A stretch of 64,000 bases of DNA from Paramacrobiotus metropolitanus. Taxonomy: Eukaryota; Tardigrada; Eutardigrada; Parachela; Macrobiotidae. The stretch is from assembly GCF_019649055.1 (NCBI RefSeq), contig NW_026570324.1, positions 434,001 to 498,000 of the forward strand, written 5' to 3'. The position numbers were made by a program, and so were the translations under genes. Shown here one piece after another: positions 1-10,945 of the stretch. Every line of letters begins with the position of its first letter. Position 1 is the first letter of the stretch. The notes below the pieces were generated by a model. The model had not been told where the DNA came from, made no database searches, and saw nothing but the letters and a program-made list of their open reading frames with translations.

Positions 1-636
1 CCGAGCGAGGAGGCGTTGCTTGCATCGTATGTTAAGTCTACGAGAAACCAAAACAGTCATAACTATGTCGATTCGTCATAAATATGCACTCGTTAGGTAT
101 CAAAAAGTTTGAAATTTAATTTTACATCTTCTGATATGTCGACTGAAAAGATCCGTTGAGAAGAAAATGAAAGACGAGCGTTTGAAATTTCGAGATCAAC
201 TGGCAGTTGGTTCAGCTACTTGTTTGTATGCGTGCAAAGGGGTGGAGTTACATGCATACACGTAAGGGCCTTACGTGGATGGATCTTTGGCACCGCCTTC
301 ATACACGCATACATCTACTTTGCGCGGCAGCGAATCGCTGCCTCGTGGGTTCGGCCGTGACGTCACGTGTTTGTATGTATAGATTCCGTGTATAGATGAA
401 GTTTGCAAACGCTAACCCACTATTGAGTTAAATGCTATTTCTACAGTGTGCAGTGGCGAAATCCCGTTGGCTGCAAAATAAGAGGCCAACAGCAGGTTTA
501 CATAACGCCGGCATTGGCTTCCCTGTGACAGGACATACTAGCAGCTTTTTGTCATAGACTGGCCGTGGAGGCACGCTGCAGCAAAGTCAGTGGGTAGGAT
601 GCCGCACAGTCGCACACTAACCGATCGTATCGAGAG
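1..636. other. left edge, no gene supported
   Basis: Short open frames only, none with recognisable domain, splice structure or family resemblance. The last eight bases (629-636, ATCGAGAG) are the left target-site duplication of the adjacent hAT-type element. Confidence 0.5.
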
Positions 637-1080
637 TAGTGTTGGGTCGGCCCGGTCCGGCGCGGCCCGGCCCGAGCAAGAGGGCCGGGCCGTCGTTTAC
701 ACGGCCCGGGCCGCGGGCCGATCCGGGCTGCGGCCCGACATGTCCCCGGGCCGCGGCCCGGGCCGTCTTGCAGCACAGTAATATTTCATTCCCGGATGTC
801 ATTATGCAAGCGGCTACAGCGGGTATGTCAACGGAAAATAGACGGATTTTCGTCTAGAAACGTTTAATGCTATGAAAATTAAGAAAAACTCATCGAAAAC
901 TACTAAATTTCAGTAAATCCCCATGAAATTTTTTTGTTTTTCCACGTCTTTTTCCATATTTAACGTCCACAACGGGCCACGGCCCGGGCCGCGCCCCGGC
1001 GCGGCCCTCCCAAAATGGCCGGGCTGACCTCGGCCCGGGCCGTTCGGGCCGCGGCCCTGGGCCGGGCCGGCCCAACACTA
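637..1080. mobile_element. hAT-type MITE, very GC-rich
   Basis: A 444-bp non-autonomous DNA element. The ends are inverted: the left begins TAGTGTTGGG and the right ends CCCAACACTA. It is flanked by a perfect 8-bp duplication ATCGAGAG (629-636 and 1081-1088), the length typical of hAT superfamily insertions. The arms are packed with GGCCCGGGCC-type words, unlike the surrounding AT-richer DNA. The open frames inside are by-products of this composition and I do not call them genes. Confidence 0.85.
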
Positions 1081-1088
1081 ATCGAGAG

Positions 1089-2247
1089 ACTGGCTGGACG
1101 CGGCGCCTTACAATTTATCGCATCGCTTTGTGCGATCTTTCCGACCTTTGACCGCGGAGGCAATATTAGTCAGGCAGTATGCTACTTCCGCTTTCCTAGG
1201 CTGTTCATTTTGGTCGACATTTATCAGGTAACCTTGGAAAATGGTTAAATGTTGAATTAGCGGGTTTTTTTTAGAAAAGCTTAAGCAGGAGTGATAACCG
1301 CTTACAGCGTTATAAAGCGTCTGTTGTGCCACAGCCATACCCAGCGGTAATGCGAGGGCATGGATTTTCTTGACTGATGCTGCCTGTTGGAAATGTAAAT
1401 GAAAACTGGCTGAGATTATTTCGCGGCATTTGGTCAATAAGCGGTTGGGAGCCCACTTGCCTGACCACACTATGCTTTAAAATACGTATCTCGGAGCTCC
1501 TTAGCTGTTTTGTCTCACTAAGGCAACGCCCGCAAATTACACTTACGTAACTGAAAGACCACGCTGATGAAATAAACTTATTCTTCCCCGGAGAAGAAAT
1601 TTGTTTCATAGTTCATATTTAGGCTCTTAACGAAATTACCTTCACATCATTCGACAACAAAACTGAGCGCCTACAGAACTGACCATCATTATTGATATTA
1701 TTACATCAGGAGCAGACAACCCGCTAAACGGGACTTCAACGTCTGGTCGGTAAAAAGCTAAACAAAAGAGAATTGCTAAGACATATCAACCGTTCGGAGA
1801 GCAAATTTGAAAAATCTAAAACAAACTAAACAGAAAACCTGCTTCAGTCTTTGTAGCATCCATCTAGAGCTTTCAGGGTTACATGGCTTAAAGCGGAAAT
1901 ATCCAACTGGCGGAGATCCATTGTGTCCCACCGCTCCGGATTGTCAGCGAACCGGACGTTTTCAAACCTAGTTTGATAAACGGTTACTGCAGCATAGCGC
2001 CTACTGAAGCTGAGAAACTGTTAGCAGCCCTAAACTCTATAGCCAGTATTTAAGATTTTACATAATTTTCTAATATAAAATCTTTCCCATGCAGATGCTT
2101 CAACACTTGACAAACACCGTCCACGACAATCCATCCTATATAAACAAATATCTGTATACAAAATAAAATTTGGAAAATATCCACGTAAAAAACTGGAAAC
2201 GATTTGGGCATCAAGTACAGTACACTGTCAAATAAAATTAATTCTAC
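1089..2247. other. intergenic, nothing supported
   Basis: Roughly 1.2 kb with one 120-codon frame on the minus strand (1108-1470) that resembles no family I know. No splice-supported exon or repeat seen. It probably contains the 3' flank of the minus-strand F-box gene. Confidence 0.4.
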
Positions 2248-4931
2248 TCACAACTGAAGGAAATTGCGGATGCTGGCCCATTCATAGGGATAGGCCAGCG
2301 TCTGCACCCAGCGTGCATGCACCCTAGCGACCTTTTCATAAATCCACTCAGTAGCCGGTGTCCCTCTGTTGTTGACGGCGGCTAATAAGCCACGCCAATG
2401 ACCCAGCGGCTTGTCAGCGGAACGGAGGCGCAAGTAGAGGATATTGTGGTCTGTCATGCTATCCAGACGAAATGACCACGTAGAAAGTCTTTCTCGGCTG
2501 CTGGTAACGTCGATTTGACATCACCGAGTAGCGTCTGCGCTTCTTTGCCGAGAACCGACCACGCCGGGTAGTTGATCAGCAGCAGATGATCGCACATGCT
2601 CATCGGTACTTGCGGAGCGCGATACTCGACAGTCTCGTTGTTTCCCGTGCGGAGGACGGCCATGCGCATGTTCCATGGCAGAGCACAGCTGCTCTTGGCA
2701 ATAATTAACGGGAGGTGTAGGCCTTTTATTTCGAGGACCTCAGAGGTGGTCCCTACCAGAGTGTCCAGCTCCAGTCCGGCGTCCCTGTCTCGCTGGTCGT
2801 GCAGAAGCACCAACGACTTCGTGTGACGGGTCACGATGCTGTCCAACTTTCTTACGAAATGATATGTACGATTAACATTATCAAATGGAAACCCGTACTC
2901 CCATTGGTTGCTTGTGTAGGCCCGAGGGGGAGTGATAATGATGTGCCGGTTGCTGCAATTAAGCAACAGAAGCCTCCACAGCGCACACACCCTGCAAGAC
3001 AATAAATTAAAGGTCACCCATGCGGTTGCAACATTTCTTCCTGAATTTGACATCATGAAAATTAAATGGTTCTGTAAAACGGAAGCAAGAAATAGATACT
3101 AGACGGATATTGAAGAAACTTATCGTCTTGCGATCTACGGTCGTTTAGACGCAGACGTACTGTAGCGGCGGTTTCAAGTTAGACCACAGCGTGGGTTTAC
3201 CGGGAAAATGCGCACTGGATATACCCACGCTGCACGGGCAAAATTCACGACCCAAATCCCTTTTTACATTTTCTTATTTCTGATAGCAAATTTCCACGTA
3301 ATTTTAACTACTTTTTCACCCAAATTTTTTTATCATCAGAGCTCTGAAAATCATCGCCTTTCTGCGCCCATCATGTAAACTCATTCACCGTCCTTCCCAG
3401 TGCTGACTAAAAACCGTCTCTCCCGTGCAGGGGCACCCCAAAAACCACAACAAACCACCATGGTCATCAGAGCTCTGCTTTGTATACATTACTTTTCAGC
3501 CTTCTGTAATACAGATTCTAGCTGATTTTTCATTTTAAGATTTATTATTAATTTAAATGAACTGTTAAATCATGAATGTTGCTCAACAGCTCAAGGAACT
3601 CCGATTTTGATTTGCTGGTAAAATTTCGTGAATTTTGCCCGTGCAGCGTGAGTATATCCAGTGCGCATTTTTCCGGTAAACACACGCTGTGGTCTAACTT
3701 GAAACCGCCACTACAGTAACTGACCGTGAAATACAGATAGTGATTAACGAGAAAAAAACTGGAGAAATGAAAATCTTATGAAGATAAACGGAGCTGACTT
3801 GCCGATGCATCCGTAACTCAATTTCCACATCCAGATTCAGGAAGACGCACATCAGGATCACGTCCGGTAGGTTGGCGATGGGAATTTCGTCCACATCTAC
3901 AAGTGGCTTCTTAGTAACTGTCATCTCCGCTAAACGGGCGCAAATACAGTACATAGGAAATCATAAAATTGTTGTATGCTTTTTTCTTCCTTCCTCTACG
4001 GTGGCACTTCCTTCCTCTACACTGAGAACTAACCATATTCCAGGGTATCAAGAAGTTGGAGTTCAGGCTTAACAAAGCTGGGGAATTTAGACTGTTCCGC
4101 TAGATACTTCTCGCAAACTTCCTTCAGGGAATCCACCGTCCAAAACATGCTGCGACTTTCAAGTCCCCCGTGGAATTCGGCACAAATAAAAGTGACGGTG
4201 TCGTCTCCTGCTCGCACGAATGCTCGACAACCGACATTAAATCCATAGTTACCGGTCTCACCACTTTCCAGGCTATGTTCCGGACAGCGGAAATGCGTAA
4301 TATCATGGCCCACCCACTTTAAAAACCGACAATCCCCACTGCATCGCAGGTCTGGAGCATTCAGAGCCAACTGACAACTGCTGGCCAGAAACCTGGGCAT
4401 CAGATCCATATTCCAAAGCAAGCTGGCCTTCTCGAAGCTAACGGCGTGCTTTTTGTACAGGATCCCGGTGAGTCTCCCGAAAAAACTCATGCCATCCAGG
4501 TTCTCCGGCAATTTCTGGGTAAACTGACTCTGATGCACAATACGCTGGCGAGGCGACGGTATGTTCTTTCCGTCCGCCATACTATGCACCCTCACAAAGC
4601 AGAACATGTTGCAGACGTCGCGCAAGACTGTACAAGGCCGAAACACCATCGGTCCGCCGTCCGTGTCACGCAGCGCCACTTGCAGGGTCTCGTCGACGTA
4701 TCTATAGATATCACGGCGAAGGCAACGGTGCGGCCAGAGATGGCGCGAATGGACCCATTCCGCCGGGGCGCTGCTGGCATCGAAGTCGATAAAGTACTGG
4801 TCACCGTCAATATCCTGCACGTATCCCAGCCACCACTGGCCGTTGTCACGATGCACCAGCACCGTGTTACCGTAGTTCAGCTCGCGCGCACCCGAGTACA
4901 AATGGCGAAAATACAATGGCGGTGCATTCAT
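2248..4931 (-). CDS. F-box protein with N-terminal Tudor-like region (possibly broken)
   Basis: Diverged paralogue of the gene at 8430-10945. F-box proteins normally recruit substrates to SCF ubiquitin ligases. Exon 1 (4931-4034, ATG in CATCATGA context, donor GTTAGT) holds an N-terminal region with a Tudor-like look (GYVQDIDGDQYFIDF). Exon 2 (3929-3799) holds the F-box core (IANLPDVILMCVF...ELRMHRQ). Exon 3 starts near 2991 after a TTGCAG acceptor and completes the box (VCALWRLLLL). Two joins are out of phase: exon 2 to exon 3 leaves one extra base, and the frame ending at the 2454 stop is followed by another open frame (2457-2248) through an overlapping ATGA. Either the copy is decaying, or an intron or base call is wrong. 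The intron at 3798-2992 is enlarged by the MITE at 3160-3716. Confidence 0.6.
3160..3716. mobile_element. foldback MITE with TA target duplication
   Basis: A 557-bp element whose roughly 95-bp ends are inverted copies of each other (about 3160-3253 and 3620-3716), near 93% identical by eye. The ends read CTGTAG...CTACAG and are flanked by TA on both sides (3158-3159, 3717-3718), as for Tc1/mariner-type insertions. It has no coding capacity. It sits in the intron between the F-box exon and the next exon of the minus-strand gene. Confidence 0.85.
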
Positions 4932-5403
4932 GATGACACAAAACTGGAAATGCGCCGAAAATCAGTTAGTGAAGTTTGTTCTGCTATACGCCAACAAGAT
5001 GCTCCTATGTGATGAGCTAACTTCAACTGGGCTGCGGTTTGTGGCAGGTTCAACCTCTGGCTCTTTCGGTATGGCCTGGTTACTCGATTCAACCACGGTC
5101 CACGGCAAAGACCGATCATATTGCTTTAGCTGTGTGTCTTGTCTATTATTTGGGTGTTATCATATAACAAATTAGGGATGTTGGGCTAAGCCTAGGAGCA
5201 GCTATCGTCACCCCGCACCGTTGCGTGTGCGGGGACTGGGTTGACACACGAGGGTACCATGGCCTTAGCCGCAAAAAAGTCGAGGCCGGAAGCACAGACA
5301 TAGCAGCCTGAACATTGTCTGTAAAAGAGCATTCGCATCAGAGGGAATCGAAGCAGAACTTGAACCAGCGGGCTTATGCTGAACGAATGGCAAACGCCCG
5401 GAT
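4932..5403. other. upstream flank of F-box gene, no gene
   Basis: Short overlapping frames only. It probably includes the promoter and 5' UTR of the minus-strand F-box gene; I see no specific promoter motif I would defend. Confidence 0.35.
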
Positions 5404-5454
5404 GGCATTCTTCCCCTTTTTCACACTGGCTCCGTGAAAAAGGGGAAGAACGCC
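5404..5454. repeat. long perfect hairpin
   Basis: Arms 5408-5424 and 5434-5450 are perfectly complementary over 17 bp (left arm TTCTTCCCCTTTTTCAC) around a 9-nt loop. Three more pairs follow outside a single A/C mismatch. It lies just upstream of the LINE relic at 5513-5833. Function unknown. Confidence 0.8.
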
Positions 5455-5512
5455 GACTTGGGATGTAACATGCGTCTGTACGGTAGCCTTATCGCATATC
5501 GCGGCAACGTCC

Positions 5513-5833
5513 GTGCGAGCTGGAGCAGCGGCGGCAAAGGCCGAATCGGATAAGGTACCCAAGTACCAGAGCATCACCCTTGACTACTTGTTCAGCGTTT
5601 TGGGCTTCGAGGCGCTAGGACCCAACGGACCGGAAGCTGCTTGCCTGCCTATCAAAGTGGGTAGGAGGGTACGGCAAGAAACCGGCGAGGTACGATCATC
5701 GGAATATCTACGCCAGCGTATCAGCATAGAAATCCAACGCAGGAACGCGGCCTCCGTTCAGGGAACAGCTCCACCGGGAGCAAATTTGGATCATTTGTTC
5801 TCTGTTTTTAGACCTCCCCAGGCTGCTGATTGA
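5513..5833 (+). pseudogene. relic of a non-LTR retrotransposon ORF (C-terminal end)
   Basis: The frame ends in a segment (GEVRSSEYLRQRISIEIQRR then NAASVQGT) that I associate with the C-terminus of invertebrate retroelement reverse transcriptases, which carry a close IQRGNAA..LGT signature. A second diverged copy lies at 23081-23302. No RT core is present, so this is a 5'-truncated or decayed copy. The first in-frame start is a GTG and is not meaningful. Identification is from remembered family patterns. Confidence 0.5.
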
Positions 5834-6100
5834 GTGTACTGCGTTGGGAAGTTAATTGTTTATCTATAAGCGAAATGGGTATAATAAATTAAGGAAGTTG
5901 GTCAGTTTCTTTGGACGTCTGATTTGGGAAAAGACAGGCGGGAGCAGATCCACGGCCTTTCTTAAACAGCGCATAAGTGTAGCTATTATGAAGATAAATT
6001 ATTAAATAGATTAGTTAAAAAAAATACAGATGTCCTTCCTTCACAACAGTTATATCTTGTTTGACAAAACGTACGAGCTCAACGCCTGCGCTGAAACTCA

Positions 6101-6105
6101 CTTAT
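6101..6105. repeat. target-site duplication CTTAT (left)
   Basis: Matches 7475-7479 exactly; 5 bp is the usual duplication for Ty3/gypsy integration and fixes the element boundaries. Confidence 0.9.
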
Positions 6106-6258
6106 TGTGGTATATGTGGGAATAGTACCGCTTTATTGTGAATCGTAACTCGACAAAACAGCAACTGATTTTGCTGACACTGTTTGTCAGCAACAATACG
6201 GACAGTGTCGCTAGGGACAAGCGCGCGTCCTTTGTACAAGGTCGAGGCATATCTCACA
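6106..6258 (-). repeat. 3' LTR of gag-only element
   Basis: Reads TGTGAG...CCACA on the minus strand; direct repeat of 7318-7474. Left boundary set by the CTTAT duplication. Confidence 0.85.
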
Positions 6259-6271
6259 TCATCCTTTCTTT
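6259..6271 (-). promoter_or_regulatory. polypurine tract
   Basis: AAAGAAAGGATGA on the minus strand directly abuts the 3' LTR, where plus-strand DNA synthesis is primed in LTR retroelements. Confidence 0.65.
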
Positions 6272-6330
6272 AAAAAAAAATAACGAAAAAAAAAAATTTT
6301 CGAACGTCTTTAACGAAATTTAACAGGAAT

Positions 6331-7215
6331 TCATAAAACATCGTATGGCTCGTGGTCGTCGGTGTAAATATACTTATTTTCCCTTTCTGTATCTTGGCCG
6401 GATCTGCATGCACGTTCAATGTGGCCCTTTCTGCCACATTTATTGCAGATGGCGTTTCTGTACCAGCATCGCTCGCGGACATGATTCTTCCCGCCGCAGC
6501 TGTCGCACGATCCTTTCTCTCTCGGCTTCGGAGGCTTATCATCTTCTGAATCTTCAGTGGAACTGGCGCTGACATTTGGCGCAGACAACTTTCCTTTGGA
6601 CTGAACCTTGGTCTGAATCTTTCCATTGCTTCTTTTGGACTTCATCTTGGAAATCTTTGCAACTAATTCATTTCCGGAATCTTTCGTACTCTTTCTGGAA
6701 TCTTCAAGGCCTTTCTCGCACCGCTTTGCGGCGTCCAGTGTCTCACTGAACGTCTTGTGTTCGTGGGTTAGTAGGTACAACCGCGTTGATTGGTTGTTTA
6801 TGCTACGGATGAATGCCGCACTCAGGTTGTCCTCTACGACTTCAGCAGGAAATTTGCAGGTCGTGGTTTTATCCCGTAACCTTTCGGCAAATTCCTCCAG
6901 CGTAAGGTCACCTGGCACCATGGAATAAAAATCGGCCCATTCAGCTGCTCTGAAGGTTACTGTCGTGTAAGCAGTATCCAGCTTTACCAGTAATTCGTCA
7001 AGGTCGAATTCTCGAGGTCGTTTCGGCCGGCACAGTGAAACCAGCTTCTGGAACGCCTTCACTCCCAACGAATTCAACAGGAGACCTCGTTGTTTGTCTT
7101 TCGGCATTTCTGTCCATTCTATGAAGTTTTCGAACCTTTCCTTCCAGTTCTGCCATTCATCCTCTTCAGGATCAAATTTCAACAAAATCACATCATCCTG
7201 GTTAACTTTAGACAT
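6331..7215 (-). CDS. gag: Gag polyprotein, Ty3/gypsy type
   Basis: A 294-residue protein from the ATG at 7215; the frame is open further upstream into the LTR, but this is the first ATG after it. Residues ~10-175 are the helical capsid-type Gag region (WQNWKERFENFIEW... LTLEEFAERLRD). A lysine-rich linker follows. Near the C-terminus are two zinc-knuckle-like motifs: a CCHC-type C-x2-C-x4-H-x4-C (CDSCGGKNHVRERC) and a second (CNKCGRKGHIERAC), which bind nucleic acid. No protease motif and no downstream frame. It forms the virus-like particle of a non-autonomous element. Confidence 0.85.
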   Translation of the reverse strand: MSKVNQDDVILLKFDPEEDEWQNWKERFENFIEWTEMPKDKQRGLLLNSLGVKAFQKLVSLCRPKRPREFDLDELLVKLDTAYTTVTFRAAEWADFYSMVPGDLTLEEFAERLRDKTTTCKFPAEVVEDNLSAAFIRSINNQSTRLYLLTHEHKTFSETLDAAKRCEKGLEDSRKSTKDSGNELVAKISKMKSKRSNGKIQTKVQSKGKLSAPNVSASSTEDSEDDKPPKPREKGSCDSCGGKNHVRERCWYRNAICNKCGRKGHIERACRSGQDTERENKYIYTDDHEPYDVL

Positions 7216-7317
7216 TGTACAGAGAATAGCAAAACGTATGCCGGTAGAAAAGGCAATAGTAATGAAACTAGTAATATCCAGTGGTCTACCCTTGATAAGT
7301 TCGGACTTCACGCCAAT

Positions 7318-7474
7318 TGTGGTATATGTGGGAATAGTACTTACCGCTTTATTGTGAATCGTAACTCGACAAAACAGCAACTGATTTTGCTGACACTGTT
7401 TGTCAGCAACAATACGGACAGCGTCGCTAGGGACAAGCGCGCGTCCTTTGTACAAGGTCGAGGCATATCTCACA
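7318..7474 (-). repeat. 5' LTR of gag-only element
   Basis: 157 bp, identical to the 3' LTR except for a TTAC insertion and one substitution. The base after its minus-strand end leads into ATTGGCGTGAAG, a candidate primer-binding site starting TGG two bases in; the matching tRNA is not clear to me. Confidence 0.85.
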
Positions 7475-7479
7475 CTTAT

Positions 7480-8429
7480 CCAAACGATAAAAAATTTAAA
7501 TATAAAAAAGAATTCAAAATTAATAGTGTAATTCGCGACCTTATGACGTGCATTCAGTGTACCCAAAACAGCTGCTCCATTTTCTCGGACTACAACAATT
7601 CACGACAAGAGCGTATAATTTTATGCTTACTATCTTTCAGCCCACTGGGCCTGTGCTTTAAAAGCCGGAGTAGGACAAAAATCTTCCCCCTCTGGATCAG
7701 ACCAAACCCTTGTCACTTGAAGATTACGGCAAAGATCTCAAAAGTGTTATTGAATCGAATGGGATCTCAGTAAGATTTGTGTCTATTTATTCTGCTAAAA
7801 AGGGTCGTAAGAACAGCTTGTTTGCGAGTGTTGGTTCTTTTGCTCATGAGACTCAGACAAAATGTTTGCTCCGGAAAACTGGCCTCCTAACATTGGGGTG
7901 CGTGGATGGTTGTTTGCCCCCAAGGAGGGCCAGCAGTGTCAGTCTGTTTTTACTGTTTAAATTTTGAATCATTTTAGGTAGCTTTTACGGTTTTACCTCC
8001 GCAAGCATTGTTATCTGAATTGGCCATTGCCGAATAAAATGTTCAGCAAAATTTTGTACTTACATCTCCACGTGCGGCTGTCGCAACGCTAAAACATGTT
8101 CAGACATGCAGGCAGGCCCATGCATTTACAGCTGTTCAGTCTGGCAGATGCTAGCTGCAGGCTTAAACGTGAAACAAGCGGCTGCTTTGCAAATTTACAT
8201 ACGATAATACGAGTACGATTAAAATTAGTCTAGTGTCACTTTTTGGTGGTTTTGACTCACAATCAGTTTCGCTACGATCTACACTGTAAGCTGTTCGCGA
8301 ATCTAATGCATCTAGCCCGATAAATTGTTCAGTTTCTTATTTTTACTTTGCGATTAAAGCAGGTGGGTGCACGGCGTTAACAAATCGCCCGCAGTAAGCA
8401 TCACTAGTTGTTACGTGCAGCTGTCGAAA
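7480..8429. other. intergenic with one weak open frame
   Basis: Contains an 85-codon plus-strand frame (7710-7967, TTG start) with a plausible donor (GTAAGA) inside. No family is recognised and I do not call it. A CAG acceptor at about 8361 may belong to the 5' UTR of the plus-strand F-box gene. Confidence 0.35.
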
Positions 8430-10945
8430 ATGGCCTCAGGCAATCATCCGTGGAACTGTGTGGACGTGCTGGGCAACGACGGTCTCCTGCGTTACGGCCT
8501 TGTGGTAGATGTGGCGGACGAGGGGCTGTTCATCGACTTCCTCTGCCCGGATCGTCACCGTGAATTTGTCCCTTTCGACCGGGTCTACCTGCATGATGAC
8601 CAAAAGTATCTGAACGAATACGATTGGATCCCGCCGTACTCTCCTCGGGAACGACCCGCCCAAGTCCTGCTGCGGGAGAGCGCATCGGGTGCGTTGACCT
8701 GGTTCCCCGCGAAAGCACTCAACGGGGGCCGCGCTATGGATCGCGCCGTGTTTTGTCTGGCCGTCGTCGACCGCGGGACACCGCGGCAGGAGTATGTCGA
8801 TGTGGTTCCCGTGACGCGAATTCGCTGGATGTATGCAGAGGGCCGGCATGATCGCGATAAGCAGGATGAATACGTCGCGAAATGGACCTTTGTCAAGCGC
8901 ACTATACCCTTGATGGAAGATTGTCCGGTGGAAGTGCTGACAGCAGTGCTGAAGCGACGGAAACCTGTAATGAACTGCTCGGGCGTGGGTCTGTATTCTG
9001 AATGGCATTCGGCCAGAGCCGGGGGCGTGGACATTGTGGACGGCTGCGCGGTGTACATTCAACGTCGATCCGATGATGTCGCGGAACCGGACGCTACTTA
9101 TATAGCAAGAGAAATTGTAAGAATTGTTTCCGATCCGATGGCTGCGAAGGCCACAAATTAAACGTTTGTGCGTGCTGAAACACGCAATGATACACTCAAT
9201 GTCATTAAAATTCAGCGAATCGTGCTATATTCTAGTCATTGTAACATGCAAATAATTTAATGCAGTGATACGATTTTGCAGGAAGCCCTCGACACTTATC
9301 ACAGGGAGTTAGTTGCTTCCGTCACAGGACTGGCGAAATCATGGTTCTAGTATGAAGCCGGTGTGTTGTCGATCGAATTGTGGACGGAGGTCTTCTCGTG
9401 TTTGGACACAGTAACGCAGACCCGGCTGCGCCTGGTATGCCCCACATGGAACGCCATTCTGGAATCCGCTGTCGTGCGGAGCAGTGTCGTCCTCAACACC
9501 GCGGCGTGCGTGCGGTCAGATCCCTGCTTGTCACGTGCTCACAAGTATCGGATGATCGCCGCTCTTTTCAATTGTGTCTCATCCTCCACACAGCGCATTA
9601 CTGTTGCTGACCGACTTCAGCGCAGCAGCGAAACAGACGTAGTGGAAATCTTCGACATCCTTAGCCTCATTGCCCAGCGCAATCCCAGCATCAGGTTGAA
9701 AGCTGTGACGTTGTGCGGGCAACATTGCTCTTTGCCAGGCAGTGCGTATAACGACCAGCCGCAATCCGAATGTCCACGGCATCGATCCGTTGCGGGTGTC
9801 GCCGGCCAGATTGGGGAAGATCTCGCTCTGAGATGTCGCCAGCTTTCCTTTGATACTGTCCATCTGATACGATGCCTGCTCACGCTGGAATGCAGGGTGA
9901 CCACCCGCTACTACAGACGGGGTCCTTTGAGGCTTCGTACGAGAGTTTATGTGGACCGATACAGCCATGATACTGAGGATTTGTGTGGCGCGCTGTGGGG
10001 TGCCATGGAAGAGGAGGTATTAGCGCCCAGTGCCACGGAATTGAGCCGGCTGTCTCGTTGGTTGAGGACGTTTCGAGGACATGTCGAGTTAACGAGACAG
10101 GCGAGAAAATACGTGGCAATGATCTGCAAGGTAAGCCTTAACCCGATTACTAATGCTACGGTGGAAGCGGAAAATGTTCCACTAGCAACGAAGCGCTTTG
10201 GGAGACTTAATTTCAATTTGGTAAAAAAACTTTACAGAAACGCTTTGCAGAAACCTAATTTTCTAGAAAAACTTTACAGGAACATAACTTTTTAGGAAAG
10301 CTTTCGAAAAGCTTATGAAAACGCTGTACGGGAACCTTGTTTACTAGAGCCGGTTTTACATAAACCTGATTTATTAGAAACATTTTTAAGAAACTGCTTT
10401 TTTAATGTGAATTTATTTCGACAACAGCCAGTATATATAACAAAATGCCTGCGCTGATTTACACTAATAAAAATGATTGAAAAAAAAACTGATTTTTTCT
10501 GATTGGAGAGATGCATGTGTACTTTTACTGCTTTTCTTAAACAGCTGCTTTTACTTTTACTGCTTTTCTTCCCATGCAGCTGTATGATACAGCTGCATGG
10601 GATACTAAGCAGAAGACAGATTAAAGCATTGACTGGTTTTAATGCATCAGTTATTTTGTTTGCCAGCGCTTGTACGAGTAGCTCATACTGTTGGTGGATA
10701 TACATATTGCTCTTCTAAAGTTCTATTTTCTTAAATTTATGGTCTTGTAAAGCTATCTTACGAGTATAATGTTGATGTTCTTCTCGTAGACGTTGTGCGC
10801 GACACAGACGGCGGATCCCCGTCCATCACTGCATTACCGCGGGAAGAAGTGGTGTGTGGACGGTCTGCAGGGTGTCAAGCTGGAGAAGCTGTCGCCCGTT
10901 GCTCTGCACTGCCTCATGCAACTGATGCAGCGTCTGCCGTACTAG
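8430..10945 (+). CDS. F-box protein with N-terminal Tudor-like region
   Basis: Paralogue of the minus-strand gene at 2248-4931, facing away from it. ATG 8430 has a strong context (CGAAAATGG). Exon 1 (8430-9117, donor GTAAGA) encodes the Tudor-like region (GLVVDVADEGLFIDFL) and a conserved central part. A short exon follows the TTTTGCAG acceptor at 9281. The F-box exon begins near 9352 (TTCTAG acceptor) and carries LSIELWTEVFSCL...LRLVCPTW; it ends at the GTAAGC donor at 10130. The last exon is 10790-10945 (CTCGTAG acceptor), with stop TAG and a C-terminus LSPVALHCLMQLMQRLPY. The exact structure of the small second intron (about 9308-9351) is uncertain. Probable SCF ubiquitin-ligase adaptor; substrate unknown. 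Confidence 0.65.
10570..10602. repeat. perfect 33-nt palindrome
   Basis: Arms of 16 bp (left arm TCCCATGCAGCTGTAT) around a single central G, in the last intron of the F-box gene. It contains two CAGCTG sites. The neighbouring TACTTTTACTGCTTTTCTT is duplicated just upstream. Confidence 0.85.

Larger units (their letters stand above)
6106..7474 (-). mobile_element. complete gag-only LTR retrotransposon (non-autonomous)
   Basis: A 1369-bp element read on the minus strand: 5' LTR 7318-7474, gag 7215-6331, purine-rich tract 6271-6259, 3' LTR 6106-6258, with the 5-bp duplication CTTAT on both sides. Protease, RT and integrase are absent, and there is no room for them. It therefore looks like an element packaged and moved by proteins from another copy. 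The LTRs differ by one substitution and one 4-bp indel over about 153 bp, so it inserted recently. Confidence 0.85.

Noticed and set aside
552-1163. Overlapping Gly/Arg/Pro-rich frames on both strands
   Set aside because: They come from the GC-rich words of the hAT-type MITE and have no family resemblance.
1108-1470. 120-codon minus-strand ORF as a gene
   Set aside because: No splice sites, no family pattern and no conserved neighbour.
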